Below, one piece after another: positions 48,075-57,589 of a stretch of DNA of 64,000 nt. The notes beneath the pieces were generated by a model. The model was not told the DNA's origin. It was given only the letters and a program-made list of their open reading frames with translations, and did no database searches. This DNA comes from Saprospiraceae bacterium (lineage in GTDB: Bacteria > Bacteroidota > Bacteroidia > Chitinophagales > Saprospiraceae): the NCBI GenBank assembly GCA_016722285.1, contig JADKGI010000002.1:248001-312000 (forward strand), written 5' to 3'. Within the stretch, counting starts at the first letter, position 1, and each line of letters opens with the position of its first letter. Position numbers and translations under genes: made by a program.

Positions 48075-48906
48075 TTTGTGGATGTGTATCGTTTTTGACA
48101 GAATTTCCCCTCGCGCCTGTAACTTTTGTTTTAGTCCTGGTTACTTTATAATTGGCTCGAGCTCCTGATGTTTTGGTTCGCACTGTGGTCGAAGATACTC
48201 TTAAGGGCCTATAAACATTATGTGCTCTAACTACACGGTGTGTGCTTACTATTCTGACAGTAGGTCTGTAATGGCTGACCCTAAAAGGATGCCAAACTGA
48301 CCATGCCATTGGTCTCCAGGGTCTCCACCAAGTCGGATAACTCCTCCATCCCCAAGGGGATACCCATGGCCTGTATGCTGGTGCATATATAAATCTAACT
48401 GAAGGCCATGCCCAAACATTGACAACTGTCGATGGGCTGTAATTAGCATCTTCAGAATCATTATCTTCATTCTCACCCTCATCATTTCCGTCTGATGGCT
48501 CTACTACCATCTCTTCCCCAAATATTTCTTCATCACCTATGATCTGAAGTACTGCATCATCTTTTCCATTTTTTTCTACTTCTATGACAGCAATATCCTG
48601 ATTTTCAGAATCCGACACGGGCACCTGGAGAATAAAAATACGTGCATTATCTTTTTGATTTGACACAACCCTTATGTAATCTATGTCTCCATCACCATTC
48701 AGGTCCAAGTTATTGACATGATTGCTTTCATCATTGAGTTTTTTTTCAAAATCTTCCGGAGAAGCTGCATTCTTAAATAATTCGAGTGCACCCTCCAGAC
48801 TAAAATTATCACCCGGAAGCCCTGTAGGCGTATCATTTTTATTATTTTGACTATACAATCCAGAATGGACAAGCAGGAATAGAAATACAAATAATAAGTT
48901 TTTCAT
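48037..48906 (-). CDS. secreted protein with acidic linker and Trp/Arg-rich tail, unknown function
   Basis: 289 residues from the ATG at 48906 (an upstream TTG is less likely). Signal peptide LLFVFLFLLVHSGLYSQ. The N-terminal domain contains a Ca-binding-like DLNGDGDIDYIRV. Then a strongly acidic stretch (SDGNDEGENEDNDSEDANYS) precedes a Trp/Pro/Arg-rich segment (RPWVSPWGWRSYPTWWRP) and a basic tail. Opposite charges suggest binding to itself or to envelope polymers. Not recognised by family. It lies downstream of the candidate RNA leader at 49003-49194. Confidence 0.7.
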   Translation of the reverse strand: MKNLLFVFLFLLVHSGLYSQNNKNDTPTGLPGDNFSLEGALELFKNAASPEDFEKKLNDESNHVNNLDLNGDGDIDYIRVVSNQKDNARIFILQVPVSDSENQDIAVIEVEKNGKDDAVLQIIGDEEIFGEEMVVEPSDGNDEGENEDNDSEDANYSPSTVVNVWAWPSVRFIYAPAYRPWVSPWGWRSYPTWWRPWRPMAWSVWHPFRVSHYRPTVRIVSTHRVVRAHNVYRPLRVSSTTVRTKTSGARANYKVTRTKTKVTGARGNSVKNDTHPQNENSLISYTANR

Positions 48907-49002
48907 CTCAATCAATTATTAAGGTTTATTAATGATAATAAGACAAAACTAAAATATGAAAGTTTAATATGGAGACTGATAATTATTGGGAGGTATCAAA
49001 TG

Positions 49003-49194
49003 CGAAGAGCCCAGGTAACTAACTTACAAGGGCTCTTTCGACTAAGGTCTCAAAATAAGAAAACTACTTCTTACAGGTGAGGTCACCTTTTATTTTCAAA
49101 TACTTACAAAAGCAGTATTTACTAATTGTCAATAAAACCCAAAGGTACTATTAGAGAATCACGGGTAGAATTTCAGTATTACTGCCTTTGGGTT
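49003..49194 (-). ncRNA. candidate structured RNA or leader, family unknown
   Basis: On the minus strand about 190 bases fold into successive hairpins. H1 is AACCCAAAGG/CCTTTGGGTT (49194-49136). H2 is AAATAC/GTATTT (49120-49098). H3 is AGGTGA/TCACCT (49088-49075). H4 is AAGAGCCC/GGGCTCTT (49037-49005). A consensus promoter (49228-49198) places the start at the foot of H1. There is no open frame and no U-tract after H4, so the RNA may be an independent small RNA or the leader of the 48906-trpS transcript. Not recognised as tmRNA, RNase P or SRP RNA. Confidence 0.5.
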
Positions 49195-49197
49195 ATG

Positions 49198-49228
49198 CAA
49201 AGATACTACAAAGAATTATATCTACAAG
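49198..49228 (-). promoter_or_regulatory. promoter of the structured RNA
   Basis: Minus strand CTTG (49228-49225), 19-base spacer, TATCTTTG (49205-49198), matching the consensus except the first base of the -33 box. Confidence 0.65.
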
Positions 49229-49395
49229 TGAATGATAAACGCCAAACATTCATAAATAGTTTCTAAATATATGAAAAATATTTATATAATTGTCAAAAAT
49301 GTGTATTACAGCTACAAATGAATTTGTATTTTTCTTCATATCTTCCAGAAAAAAATTAAAAAATATTAATTTTGTCAGTTTTCTTGTTAAAATTC

Positions 49396-50877
49396 CTATC
49401 CTCTTTTGCTATAATTAGGTGATTCTTTGGTGATTGTGATATTATGAGGGTGGCTTTCCAATATTGATGAGCTTGAAATTCTAACCATTTTTGCAAGCTG
49501 CAGATCCCTTATATTATTGGCACCGCAATAACCCATACCTGCCCTTAAACCTCCCAGATATTGCACCATAACTTCTGATACTGATCCTTTGAAAGGGACC
49601 CGTCCTTCTATCCCTTCAGGAACCAATTTTTTGACATCGTCCTCTACATCCTGAAAATATCTGTCTTTTGAGCCCATTTCCATTGCTCCCAAAGAGCCCA
49701 TGCCTCTGTACACCTTAAATTTTCGCCCTTCAAATAATATGGTTTCTCCGGGTGCTTCTTCCGTACCGGCAAAGAGACTTCCTGCCATGATACTATTTGC
49801 ACCCGCTGCCAGAGCTTTGGCAATATCACCTGTATATCGGATACCACCATCTCCTACTATGGGAACACCGGTACCTTCCAGACCTTTTTTAGCATTCATT
49901 ATAGCAAAGAGCTGTGGTACACCCACTCCCGCCACTATTCGTGTAGTACAAATACTCCCGGGGCCTACTCCTACTTTTACAGCATTTACTCCCGCATCAG
50001 CCAGTGCCTTTGCCCCTTCAGCTGTTGCAACATTTCCACCTATGATCTGCAAATATTTGTATTTCGATCTTATTGATGCTACCGCATCCAACACCCCCTT
50101 TGAATGTCCATGGGCAGTATCGACGCATAATACATCAACCCCTACAGAGACCAAAGCATCTACCCTATCGAATAAATCATTGGTAACACCCACCGCTGCC
50201 CCTACATATAACCTCCCATGAACGTCTTTTGCTGAGCTAGGGTAATTTTCGACCATCATAATATCCTTATAGGTTATAAGCCCAATAAGAAAATTATTTT
50301 CATCTACAACTGGCAATTTTTCAATTTTATATTTTTGTAAAATTTCTTTAGCTTGAGTAAGTGTTGTTCCCTTAATCGTGGTGATCAGCCTTTCTTTGGT
50401 CATGATCTCGGTGACAGGCCTTTCGGCTTCAGTTTCAAATCTGAGGTCTCTGTTTGTAAGAATGCCTACTAGTTTGCCTATTTTATCGATTACAGGTATG
50501 CCACCTATCTTATTTACTTTCATCAAATGATGGGCATCCTTAACTTTAGCGTCTTCTGTAAGCGTAACAGGATCCATGATCATTCCACTTTCAGATCGTT
50601 TCACCGTTCTGACCTGATTTGCCTGGGCTTCTATGGACATATTTTTATGTATAATTCCTAATCCACCTTCTCTAGCCATAGCAATAGCAAGTTTGTATTC
50701 GGTTACAGTATCCATTGCGGCACTCACTATCGGTGCATTAAGTTTCAAATCTGTAGTAAATTGGGTGGAGATATCCACTTCTCTGGGGAGCACTTCAGAA
50801 TAGGAAGGAATGAGAAGCACATCATCAAATGTAAGTGCTTCTTCTATTTGGGGTGTTTTAGTGTTACTATATTCCAT
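49396..50877 (-). CDS. guaB: IMP dehydrogenase
   Basis: 493 residues from the ATG at 50877. The opening EEALTFDDVLLIPSYSEVLP is the family signature. CBS domains cover about residues 95-205 (MIMDPVTLTEDAKVKDA). The active-site loop has Cys in GVGPGSICTTRIVAGVG, and the flap has GMGSLGAMEMGSKDRYF. It makes XMP from IMP, the committed step to GTP. The promoter abuts the start codon (see 50881-50911), suggesting a leaderless mRNA. Confidence 0.97.
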   Translation of the reverse strand: MEYSNTKTPQIEEALTFDDVLLIPSYSEVLPREVDISTQFTTDLKLNAPIVSAAMDTVTEYKLAIAMAREGGLGIIHKNMSIEAQANQVRTVKRSESGMIMDPVTLTEDAKVKDAHHLMKVNKIGGIPVIDKIGKLVGILTNRDLRFETEAERPVTEIMTKERLITTIKGTTLTQAKEILQKYKIEKLPVVDENNFLIGLITYKDIMMVENYPSSAKDVHGRLYVGAAVGVTNDLFDRVDALVSVGVDVLCVDTAHGHSKGVLDAVASIRSKYKYLQIIGGNVATAEGAKALADAGVNAVKVGVGPGSICTTRIVAGVGVPQLFAIMNAKKGLEGTGVPIVGDGGIRYTGDIAKALAAGANSIMAGSLFAGTEEAPGETILFEGRKFKVYRGMGSLGAMEMGSKDRYFQDVEDDVKKLVPEGIEGRVPFKGSVSEVMVQYLGGLRAGMGYCGANNIRDLQLAKMVRISSSSILESHPHNITITKESPNYSKRG

Positions 50878-50880
50878 CTG

Positions 50881-50911
50881 CAAAAGTATGAACTTTAACT
50901 ATGGTGGCAAA
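50881..50911 (-). promoter_or_regulatory. guaB promoter, 3 bases from the start codon
   Basis: Minus strand TTTG (50911-50908), 19-base spacer, TACTTTTG (50888-50881): perfect consensus. Only CAG separates it from the ATG, so transcription should begin at or next to the start codon. Confidence 0.75.
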
Positions 50912-51009
50912 ACTTTGATGAAAAAATTGTTGGTTTTCAGGTTTTTAGATTTATTGTTGCACCATCACATATTTTTACCTTTTTTTGTGCCTGATTTAAA
51001 ACAAGTAGT

Positions 51010-51456
51010 ATGCTCACCGTATTTTCAGATGATTCCTTTATGGTTCAGGCGATCAAAGAAGCAGAGAAGGCCTTAGAAGAAGGAGAAGTGCCTGTCGGAG
51101 CTGTCGTAGTCTGTCGCAATCAGATCATAGCGCGCGCACACAATCAGACCCAATTATTACATGATGTCACAGCACATGCAGAGATCATGGCTATTACAAC
51201 AGCCTCACAATATTTGGGGAGCAAATACCTTAAAGATTGTACCCTATTTGTAACGCTGGAGCCATGTGTTATGTGCGCTGGTGCACTTTATTGGTCGCAA
51301 ATTGACAGGATTGTTTATGGGGCTAGTGACGAAAAACGCGGTTTTATGAGATACGGTAAAGAACTTCTTCACCCTAACACAAAACTTGAATTCGGGATAA
51401 AGCATGATGTATGTTCTGAAATCATCTCCAATTTTTTTGCAGCAAAACGAGATTGA
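51010..51456 (+). CDS. tadA: tRNA-specific adenosine deaminase
   Basis: 148 residues of the cytidine-deaminase fold. Zinc and catalytic residues are visible in TAHAEIMAI (His, catalytic Glu) and LEPCVMCAGAL (two Cys). TadA converts A34 to inosine in tRNA-Arg. Start by ATG giving MLTVFSDDSFMVQAIKEAEK. It is transcribed away from guaB. Confidence 0.95.
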   Translation: MLTVFSDDSFMVQAIKEAEKALEEGEVPVGAVVVCRNQIIARAHNQTQLLHDVTAHAEIMAITTASQYLGSKYLKDCTLFVTLEPCVMCAGALYWSQIDRIVYGASDEKRGFMRYGKELLHPNTKLEFGIKHDVCSEIISNFFAAKRD

Positions 51457-51541
51457 TATCGTAATGATGTTAAAATATATTGTAAATCCCTTCGCAAACC
51501 ACCTGACTGCCGAACAAATTCTTTGGCAAGCAAGTAATTCA

Positions 51542-54358
51542 TTAAATTTTAATCAGCCTGAATGGCTTCCTTCCTTTTGAAGTGTGAACGGTCAATATAT
51601 AGATACCTTTCGCTAACATATCAACATTTATCTGTTTGGTTCCCGAATCTGAAATAAACATCGTCTTGCCCTGCATATCTGAAATAGTGATGATAAATGG
51701 ACCCGAAAAATATGGCGTATTGATGATTATCTGATCATTTACCGGATTGGGATAAATGGAAATACTTTTCATTACATCTTCGTCCGGAACATTTGATGAA
51801 GCTTCTACAAATGCTGTCACTTCTCTCAGCTCACTGCTACATTCCACGAAATCATATTGTACTTCCCAGTCATAAAAATAGTAATAATAAATAGCTCCAA
51901 AAGTGGATGAAGCAACCGTCAAGACATTTTCAATATCGTAAGGATATGAGGTATTATTGAAGGTCCTTACAAGTCTTGGAGACTTATATCCTAATGAACT
52001 TATGTTGATATTTTCATCAGTGAGCATTTTGTATTGAACACCAGGTTTCAATGAAAAATCGAAAATAACTCTGTTCATTCCATCTGCAAGGTTAACATCC
52101 TTTGAAAAAAGAACTCTTCCATCCTTATCAGTAATCAAAAAACGCCTCATCCCTTTTGTGTCCGTATTCACTAAAACAGAATGAACCTTACAAGCCGACT
52201 CTACATTAAATACCAGTCCTCCAGCAGTGCTGTTGGCTCCATAAAAATCAATCAATGGAAAGTTTTTTTCCCCTACTTTTTTCTCTTTAAAATCTATTAT
52301 GGCTGTATTACGGGCATAAAATTTAATAGTAGAATCCAGTGATGCAGTCTTCAATGTGTCACCAGTAAAAAAAGGAATTACAGCGTCGTCACTGGAATAC
52401 CAGGCTGTCGTTTTTTTATCAGAAATCAATAAGGCAGATTCTCCTTTTTTAATTGTATCTCCCTTAACATTCCACTCAATCGAAACAACTTCAACAAGAA
52501 TACTATCTGACATTTGATTTCCACAATAGTCGCTTGCAACCAATTGAATCATGCCGCTTTTGTCAGCAAATACAGATTGAGTGGTTTTCCCGTTACTCCA
52601 CTGGTAAGCCGCAGCTTTCGATGCGGATATCTCAACTAAATCTCCACTACATATTTTGATGGAAGAACCGTCAGTAATAAGCTTTTTACCAGCCACAAAA
52701 CAACCGGATATAACTGAAATAGGTTTCGAAACCGTCACGCAACCCTGATTATCAGTCATTTTCACAAAATATTTTCCTGGTTTAGATATTATTAACTGAT
52801 TTGAAGTAACACCACTATTCCATACATAAACACTTGAGCCATCCGGAGCTCTTAGGCTTATAGATGTCTCTTTAATAATCAATTCCTCCGGATATAACAA
52901 AACTTGCTCAGACATACATTTTCCTTCCTGTGCGAAATAAGTGCGGTCAGCTTTCATGCCTGTGTAAATATCAGTAACACCGGAAGGCCAACGAATAACA
53001 AGACTGTCTATGATATCAGAACTACCTAATCCAAAAATCTGCTGAAGAGAATTAAAGACACCGTAACTTTCACCACCTTTGACATATCTGACTTGATTTA
53101 CTCCTGGTGAATAAAGTGTAAGTAGCGTTCCTATTGCAGATCTGTTGGATATTTTACCTTCAAGAGATATTTTAATATAATGATTACTGTTTCCTTTGTT
53201 TATCCATAATTCGTCATCCTTAAGTCCGGGATCATTTAATGGTTCGTTGATATGGGCGTAAATATCCGGAAATCCATCGTCGTTCAGATCTCCGATGGTG
53301 AGAGAACGTGCCAGATTGGGACCAATAGCTTTTTTGAGAATATCAAAATGCTTGTCGCCTCTGTTGTGGAGTATAGTAGCACCTTCTATGCCTGCAATGA
53401 CGATATCAAGCAATCCATCATTATCAAGGTCACTCATGATAGCCTGAAAACCATATGATTGTATCGGTTGAGGCATTGGAATCTGCTTAAAGAATTTACC
53501 ATCAATATTTTCCAGCAATATATGTGGGGTTCCATGATTAACTACATAAGCATCCTGATCACCATCATTATCAATATCTCCAAAAACAGTAACCCATGAT
53601 TGATCTCCACTATTCAAGCCATACTCTGCTCCCTTTTCTTCGAAGATTCCATTGCCTCTATTTAAATATAATCTGTTGACTCTGCGGAGATCTTTGGGGT
53701 TATCTACGCCGACCCTGCATTTTGAAATACATAAATCAGGTAAAAGGTCTCCATTTACATCAGTCCAAACACTTCCATAATTGCCCGAACCGTCAGTACT
53801 GTCATTTTTAAGAAAATCAATCACAGATGTCAATATCAGATTTCCGCTTTTATCATTGATATAAATTCTATTAGGTCCGTCATCATTGGCCAAAAAGTAA
53901 TCCAGCCAGCCATCATTATTGATATCTGCCGTACACGATCCCTGTGCATATATCCCTGACTGAAATGATTTCTTAGTGGTTTTATTATCTTTAAATGTGC
54001 TTACATTGATCAGACTGTACTCTCCGGATGTGATTATCTCATTTACCCCATCATTGTTAATATCACCGGCTGAAAGGGTAATTTCACTATTCTGACCCAA
54101 TTTGATAGAGTCCACCAGTTTCAGTCCAAAATTTTTTCCGCTACTCAAAACTGTTTTTAGCCAGATGCCATTGTCGAGAATAACAAGATCATCAATAAGG
54201 TCTCCATCAATATCCAGTGTGGCTCCAGGTATGACACTTCTTGTGGGAATATCCTTTTTATACAGACGAGATTTGTTTTCAAAGGAAGGCTGAGAAATCA
54301 AATAAAATCCGTTAAATAGAAGAAAAGTAAGTAGGATAAACCTCCTTTTATGGTCCAT
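51542..54358 (-). CDS. secreted FG-GAP/VCBS-repeat protein with type IX secretion sorting domain
   Basis: 938 residues with signal peptide RFILLTFLLFNGFYLIS. Seven or so FG-GAP-type units with Ca-binding D.D.DG loops follow (DINNDGVNEII, DINNDGWLDYF, DIDNDGDQDAY, DLDNDGLLDIV, DLNDDGFPDIY). Then an ASPIC/UnbV-like segment (DSLVIRWPSGVTDIY), Ig-like regions and a C-terminal sorting domain (SISIYPNPVNDQIIINTPYF ... GIYILTVHTSKG). It is exported through the outer membrane by the type IX system and displayed or released. Likely adhesin-like; ligand unknown. Confidence 0.92.
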   Translation of the reverse strand: MDHKRRFILLTFLLFNGFYLISQPSFENKSRLYKKDIPTRSVIPGATLDIDGDLIDDLVILDNGIWLKTVLSSGKNFGLKLVDSIKLGQNSEITLSAGDINNDGVNEIITSGEYSLINVSTFKDNKTTKKSFQSGIYAQGSCTADINNDGWLDYFLANDDGPNRIYINDKSGNLILTSVIDFLKNDSTDGSGNYGSVWTDVNGDLLPDLCISKCRVGVDNPKDLRRVNRLYLNRGNGIFEEKGAEYGLNSGDQSWVTVFGDIDNDGDQDAYVVNHGTPHILLENIDGKFFKQIPMPQPIQSYGFQAIMSDLDNDGLLDIVIAGIEGATILHNRGDKHFDILKKAIGPNLARSLTIGDLNDDGFPDIYAHINEPLNDPGLKDDELWINKGNSNHYIKISLEGKISNRSAIGTLLTLYSPGVNQVRYVKGGESYGVFNSLQQIFGLGSSDIIDSLVIRWPSGVTDIYTGMKADRTYFAQEGKCMSEQVLLYPEELIIKETSISLRAPDGSSVYVWNSGVTSNQLIISKPGKYFVKMTDNQGCVTVSKPISVISGCFVAGKKLITDGSSIKICSGDLVEISASKAAAYQWSNGKTTQSVFADKSGMIQLVASDYCGNQMSDSILVEVVSIEWNVKGDTIKKGESALLISDKKTTAWYSSDDAVIPFFTGDTLKTASLDSTIKFYARNTAIIDFKEKKVGEKNFPLIDFYGANSTAGGLVFNVESACKVHSVLVNTDTKGMRRFLITDKDGRVLFSKDVNLADGMNRVIFDFSLKPGVQYKMLTDENINISSLGYKSPRLVRTFNNTSYPYDIENVLTVASSTFGAIYYYYFYDWEVQYDFVECSSELREVTAFVEASSNVPDEDVMKSISIYPNPVNDQIIINTPYFSGPFIITISDMQGKTMFISDSGTKQINVDMLAKGIYILTVHTSKGRKPFRLIKI

Positions 54359-54602
54359 TTCAAATTTTAAAAATAATCTGTAAAAGTAAATACATTTAAT
54401 GAAATTTAATATGTAATGTTAACAAAAAGTTTTATTAATCCATATAAATAAATAATATAATATATTTCTATATTTGAAAATACCTCATATCAATTCTAAA
54501 GAAAAAAGAAAAATGGAAGGCCTGAATTTAATCAAAATATTAAATACATGCCTTAATCTATTTAGCAGTACATTTTTTTCAATATAAACAAATATTATAA
54601 TG

Positions 54603-54610
54603 TACATTTG
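54603..54610 (+). promoter_or_regulatory. -7 promoter element of the barrel protein gene
   Basis: TACATTTG matches TAnnTTTG, about 30 bases before the start at 54640; the -33 box is not clear. The preceding 240 bases are AT-rich and empty. Confidence 0.5.
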
Positions 54611-54639
54611 TAGTTTAATTTAACCAAAAAATATGTAAA

Positions 54640-55128
54640 ATGAAAATGAAAACAAAAATTTTATCCACAATGCTTGCTTTGTTTCTTTTTGCTGCTGTTA
54701 GTCAGGCGCAGGATTACAAATCTGCTATCGGTTTGCGTTTAGGTTATCCGCTATCCGCTACCTATAAGACTTTTATTTCTGATCAAGCCGCATTAGAACT
54801 TGTGGCAGGTTTCAGGACTTTTTCAGGATACTCCTGGTTTAATGTAGGAGGATATTATGAAGTTCATAAGGAAATACCCTCTGTTGCTGGTTTAAAATGG
54901 TATTATGGTGCTGGAGCAAACATCTATTTCTGGTCTTATGATTCTGGATTTAATGGAGGAAGTACTACATCTATCGGTCTCTCAGGAGTATTGGGATTGG
55001 ACTACAAATTTGCAGATGCACCACTTAATATTAGTGTGGACTGGATTCCCACATTTTTCCTGAATGGTTATGGGAATGGTTTTGCCGGTGGATATGGTGC
55101 ACTTGCCGCCAGATATACAATAAATTGA
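54640..55128 (+). CDS. small outer-membrane beta-barrel protein
   Basis: 162 residues with signal peptide ILSTMLALFLFAAVSQAQD and amphipathic strands (AIGLRLGYPLSATYKTFI ... GAGANIYFW ... GALAARYTIN) of an eight-strand barrel. A strong promoter element and terminator make it a single-gene unit. Function unknown. Confidence 0.8.
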   Translation: MKMKTKILSTMLALFLFAAVSQAQDYKSAIGLRLGYPLSATYKTFISDQAALELVAGFRTFSGYSWFNVGGYYEVHKEIPSVAGLKWYYGAGANIYFWSYDSGFNGGSTTSIGLSGVLGLDYKFADAPLNISVDWIPTFFLNGYGNGFAGGYGALAARYTIN

Positions 55129-55146
55129 TAATAATATATTAGTAAT

Positions 55147-55188
55147 AAAAAAGAGGGAAACGGATGAGTATCCGTTTCCCTCTTTTTT
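55147..55188. terminator. strong bidirectional terminator
   Basis: A 19-bp perfect stem (AAAAAAGAGGGAAACGGAT and its complement) with loop GAGT and T-runs on both sides. It separates the convergent barrel gene and DUF4097-like gene. Confidence 0.92.
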
Positions 55189-55210
55189 ATTATTGTAAAG
55201 CACAACTTAT

Positions 55211-56332
55211 CTACCTGATTATAATATCTCCGTAACTCGATTTAATACTAATAGTAGCTGATGTTTTTTCACTAGTTTTAAATCCTTTAATTTCTCTCCT
55301 ACTGCCATCTTTTACATTGTTTACTGAGATAAAATCACTTCCGAGATCAGTATCAAAATATTTACCGCTGATTTCTACTTTTGAAGGTACTGATCCATAA
55401 ATTTTGAATGGCGCATAGCTAGTATTTACTGTAATATTGCTAAATGATGTTTTCAGATTTTCAATTTTCAGGCTTCCGTAGCTGATATCTGCATTAAGAG
55501 ATGATGTCAACGAAGAAATATCTAATCCTGTATATTTTACATTAAAGGTAGCGGTGTTGACAGAACCAGCATGTACATCATCATAAGATCCGGATAAGGT
55601 GATAGTTCCTGCAGTCCCAATCCTGTACCCATCATACTTACTGGTAGCTGTCAGAGTATTCACATTATCCAGGTTTATTTTTGAATACTTTGTGGTAAGG
55701 ATGGCTACTCCAGCGGATGTGCCATAGAAGTCAGAATAGGAAAATGTACCACTAATACTTTTTACCGTACCCACATTGGCTTTTCCATAGGAAATATCCA
55801 TCTGAAGGTCATTATCAATGTTTCTTGCCTGCAGGTTGCCGTATTTCAAATTAATACTTGTCTTTCCCTTGAGATCGGGAAGATAAATGTTGCCATATTT
55901 ATTTTCAATGATGGAACGAAGCTCCGCAGACATATATACGGTATAATTTATTTCGATTTTTACATTGTTTGATCCACTAAACCAGCCACTCCACCAGGAC
56001 TGACTCTGGCTTTCTATCTCAGTTACGGCAACCACATTATTACCGTTTTTTTCCATTCTGACTGAAATATCTTCCATTTTTTCTTCGGCTTTACTTTTTG
56101 ATCCTGCCTTTACGATGACGTTGGCGTCTATTTTCACGGCAGCTTTATCCCAGGTTTTGATATCAATTTTGCCATAACGGTTACTTAGTTCTAACACCGT
56201 ATTATTATCTGCTGTAAATTCCTTTGTATAATTCTTTTTAAGTTCATAGTCGGAAGAATTTGATGCGATCAGCGGAATATAACCGCATGTCAGGATAAGA
56301 ATTATCCATGATTTAAAGTGAAAGGTTTTCAT
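55211..56332 (-). CDS. secreted beta-solenoid (DUF4097-like) protein
   Basis: 373 residues with signal peptide IILILTCGYIPLIAS. It contains many short repeats of the type YGKIDIKTWD, YGNIYLPDLKG, YGNLQARNID, YGSLKIENLKT and YGDIIIR, giving a right-handed beta-solenoid like DUF4097/DUF2807 proteins. It is the last gene of a sigma operon; its start overlaps the preceding gene by 20 bases. Probably an envelope-stress output or sensor. Confidence 0.75.
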   Translation of the reverse strand: MKTFHFKSWIILILTCGYIPLIASNSSDYELKKNYTKEFTADNNTVLELSNRYGKIDIKTWDKAAVKIDANVIVKAGSKSKAEEKMEDISVRMEKNGNNVVAVTEIESQSQSWWSGWFSGSNNVKIEINYTVYMSAELRSIIENKYGNIYLPDLKGKTSINLKYGNLQARNIDNDLQMDISYGKANVGTVKSISGTFSYSDFYGTSAGVAILTTKYSKINLDNVNTLTATSKYDGYRIGTAGTITLSGSYDDVHAGSVNTATFNVKYTGLDISSLTSSLNADISYGSLKIENLKTSFSNITVNTSYAPFKIYGSVPSKVEISGKYFDTDLGSDFISVNNVKDGSRREIKGFKTSEKTSATISIKSSYGDIIIR

Positions 56333-56843
56333 TTTTTATTTGATTTTGTTTGTTTAAAATATTTTCCAGTATGTCAACTTTGGTCCGATAATTTTTTATC
56401 ATAGCCTGAATGAGAATGTCACTATTAGAATATCCTGAACTAATTATTTCTTCTTTAAGCTGAAGGTAAACTTCATCCAGTTGTTTCAGATCCTGTGTCA
56501 CATTGACTTTGGATGCCGGATCATTCACCTGATTTAATTTGTTGCTTACCTGCATTTTATAATATGCCCGTATCTTTTAGCTGCATCAATTCCGGGCTTC
56601 GGCGTAGTCAATATTATTTGTCTTTGACTTCAGATTAAAACCAATAATTACTCCTACTCCCAATATCAAAATAACACTCGCTGCTATTTTAAGTATGTTT
56701 ATCTTATAAATGCCTAAATTTCTTTCATTCTTATTCAGATCATTCTCAATACTCAACCAGATACTTCTATCCGGCATTTTATCATCAAATGCATCCCTGT
56801 TTGATTCTATAAATCGTTCTAATTTATCCTTTTTCATACTCAT
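56313..56843 (-). CDS. anti-sigma factor, two compensating frameshifts in this sequence
   Basis: Seen as two frames. The first (56843-56586) has a cytoplasmic start, MPDRSIWLSIENDLNK and a membrane helix (ILKIAASVILILGVGVIIGF). The second (56555-56313) has VTQDLKQLDEVYLQLKEE and IQAMIKNYRTKVDILENILN, the typical C-terminal domain of Bacteroidota anti-sigma proteins. One C added near 56600 and one T removed near 56563 join them through PELMQLKDTGIYKMQV. The changes cancel, so errors rather than decay are likely. Confidence 0.75.
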
Positions 56844-56855
56844 TTTAATATCTGA

Positions 56856-57410
56856 TTATTGATATATTTCATTTATTGATCCGTTTGATTTTAATATTTC
56901 ATACAATTTTGCTCTGGCTCTGCTGTATTGCGACTTAGATGTTGATTCTGATATTTTCAAAATTTCAGAAATCTCACTATGATCATATCCTTCCATACTG
57001 TACAGACAAAATATGGTTCTGTATCCTTCCGGAAGTTTTTGGATTGCATTTTTAATTAAAGATACATTCAATTGTATTTCATTATCATGATTTTCTTCCG
57101 CCAATTCCGGAATATTTTCTGATGCTACAAGATTCATCTTTTTTGACCTGATGTGGTTGATGCAATTATTTACTACTATCCTTTTTATCCATGCTCCGGG
57201 TGTGGATTCATATCTGAACATTTTCAGTTTGGAAAAAACATCCACAAAAGCATTTTGCAACACATCCTCGGCTTCATTCACATCATTTACCATACGCAAA
57301 CATATGTTAAACATTGCCTTACAATATTTTTTATATAATTGATATTGAGCATCACGTTTACCGGCGATGCACCCTTCGATCATCAATTTGTCTTCGGCAA
57401 GGATTACCAA
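56856..57410 (-). CDS. ECF sigma factor
   Basis: 184 residues from a TTG, or 175 from the ATG at 57383 (MIEGCIAGKRDAQYQLYKKY). Sigma-2 covers DVNEAEDVLQNAFVDVFSKL; sigma-4 has EGYDHSEISEILKISESTSK. It heads the operon with the anti-sigma and solenoid genes. The start is uncertain. Confidence 0.9.
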   Translation of the reverse strand: MVILAEDKLMIEGCIAGKRDAQYQLYKKYCKAMFNICLRMVNDVNEAEDVLQNAFVDVFSKLKMFRYESTPGAWIKRIVVNNCINHIRSKKMNLVASENIPELAEENHDNEIQLNVSLIKNAIQKLPEGYRTIFCLYSMEGYDHSEISEILKISESTSKSQYSRARAKLYEILKSNGSINEIYQ

Positions 57411-57589
57411 GTTTTGAATTTAAGTGTTAATCTGTCATAATGACAATAAAAAAAAGCCAGGGTTGCATATTCTTAAAAATATGTTAAAAATAAGTGCCGT
57501 CTTATCTTTTTTATAAAACAAATATTAATTCCGAAACATATCATTAACTTCACATTTTATTCGTATTTATTCATTAAAACCAACACCAA

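Noticed and set aside
49003..49194. 6S RNA, tmRNA or RNase P RNA
   Set aside because: Size suits 6S, but the ends do not pair with each other; no tmRNA tag frame and no conserved RNase P core were found.
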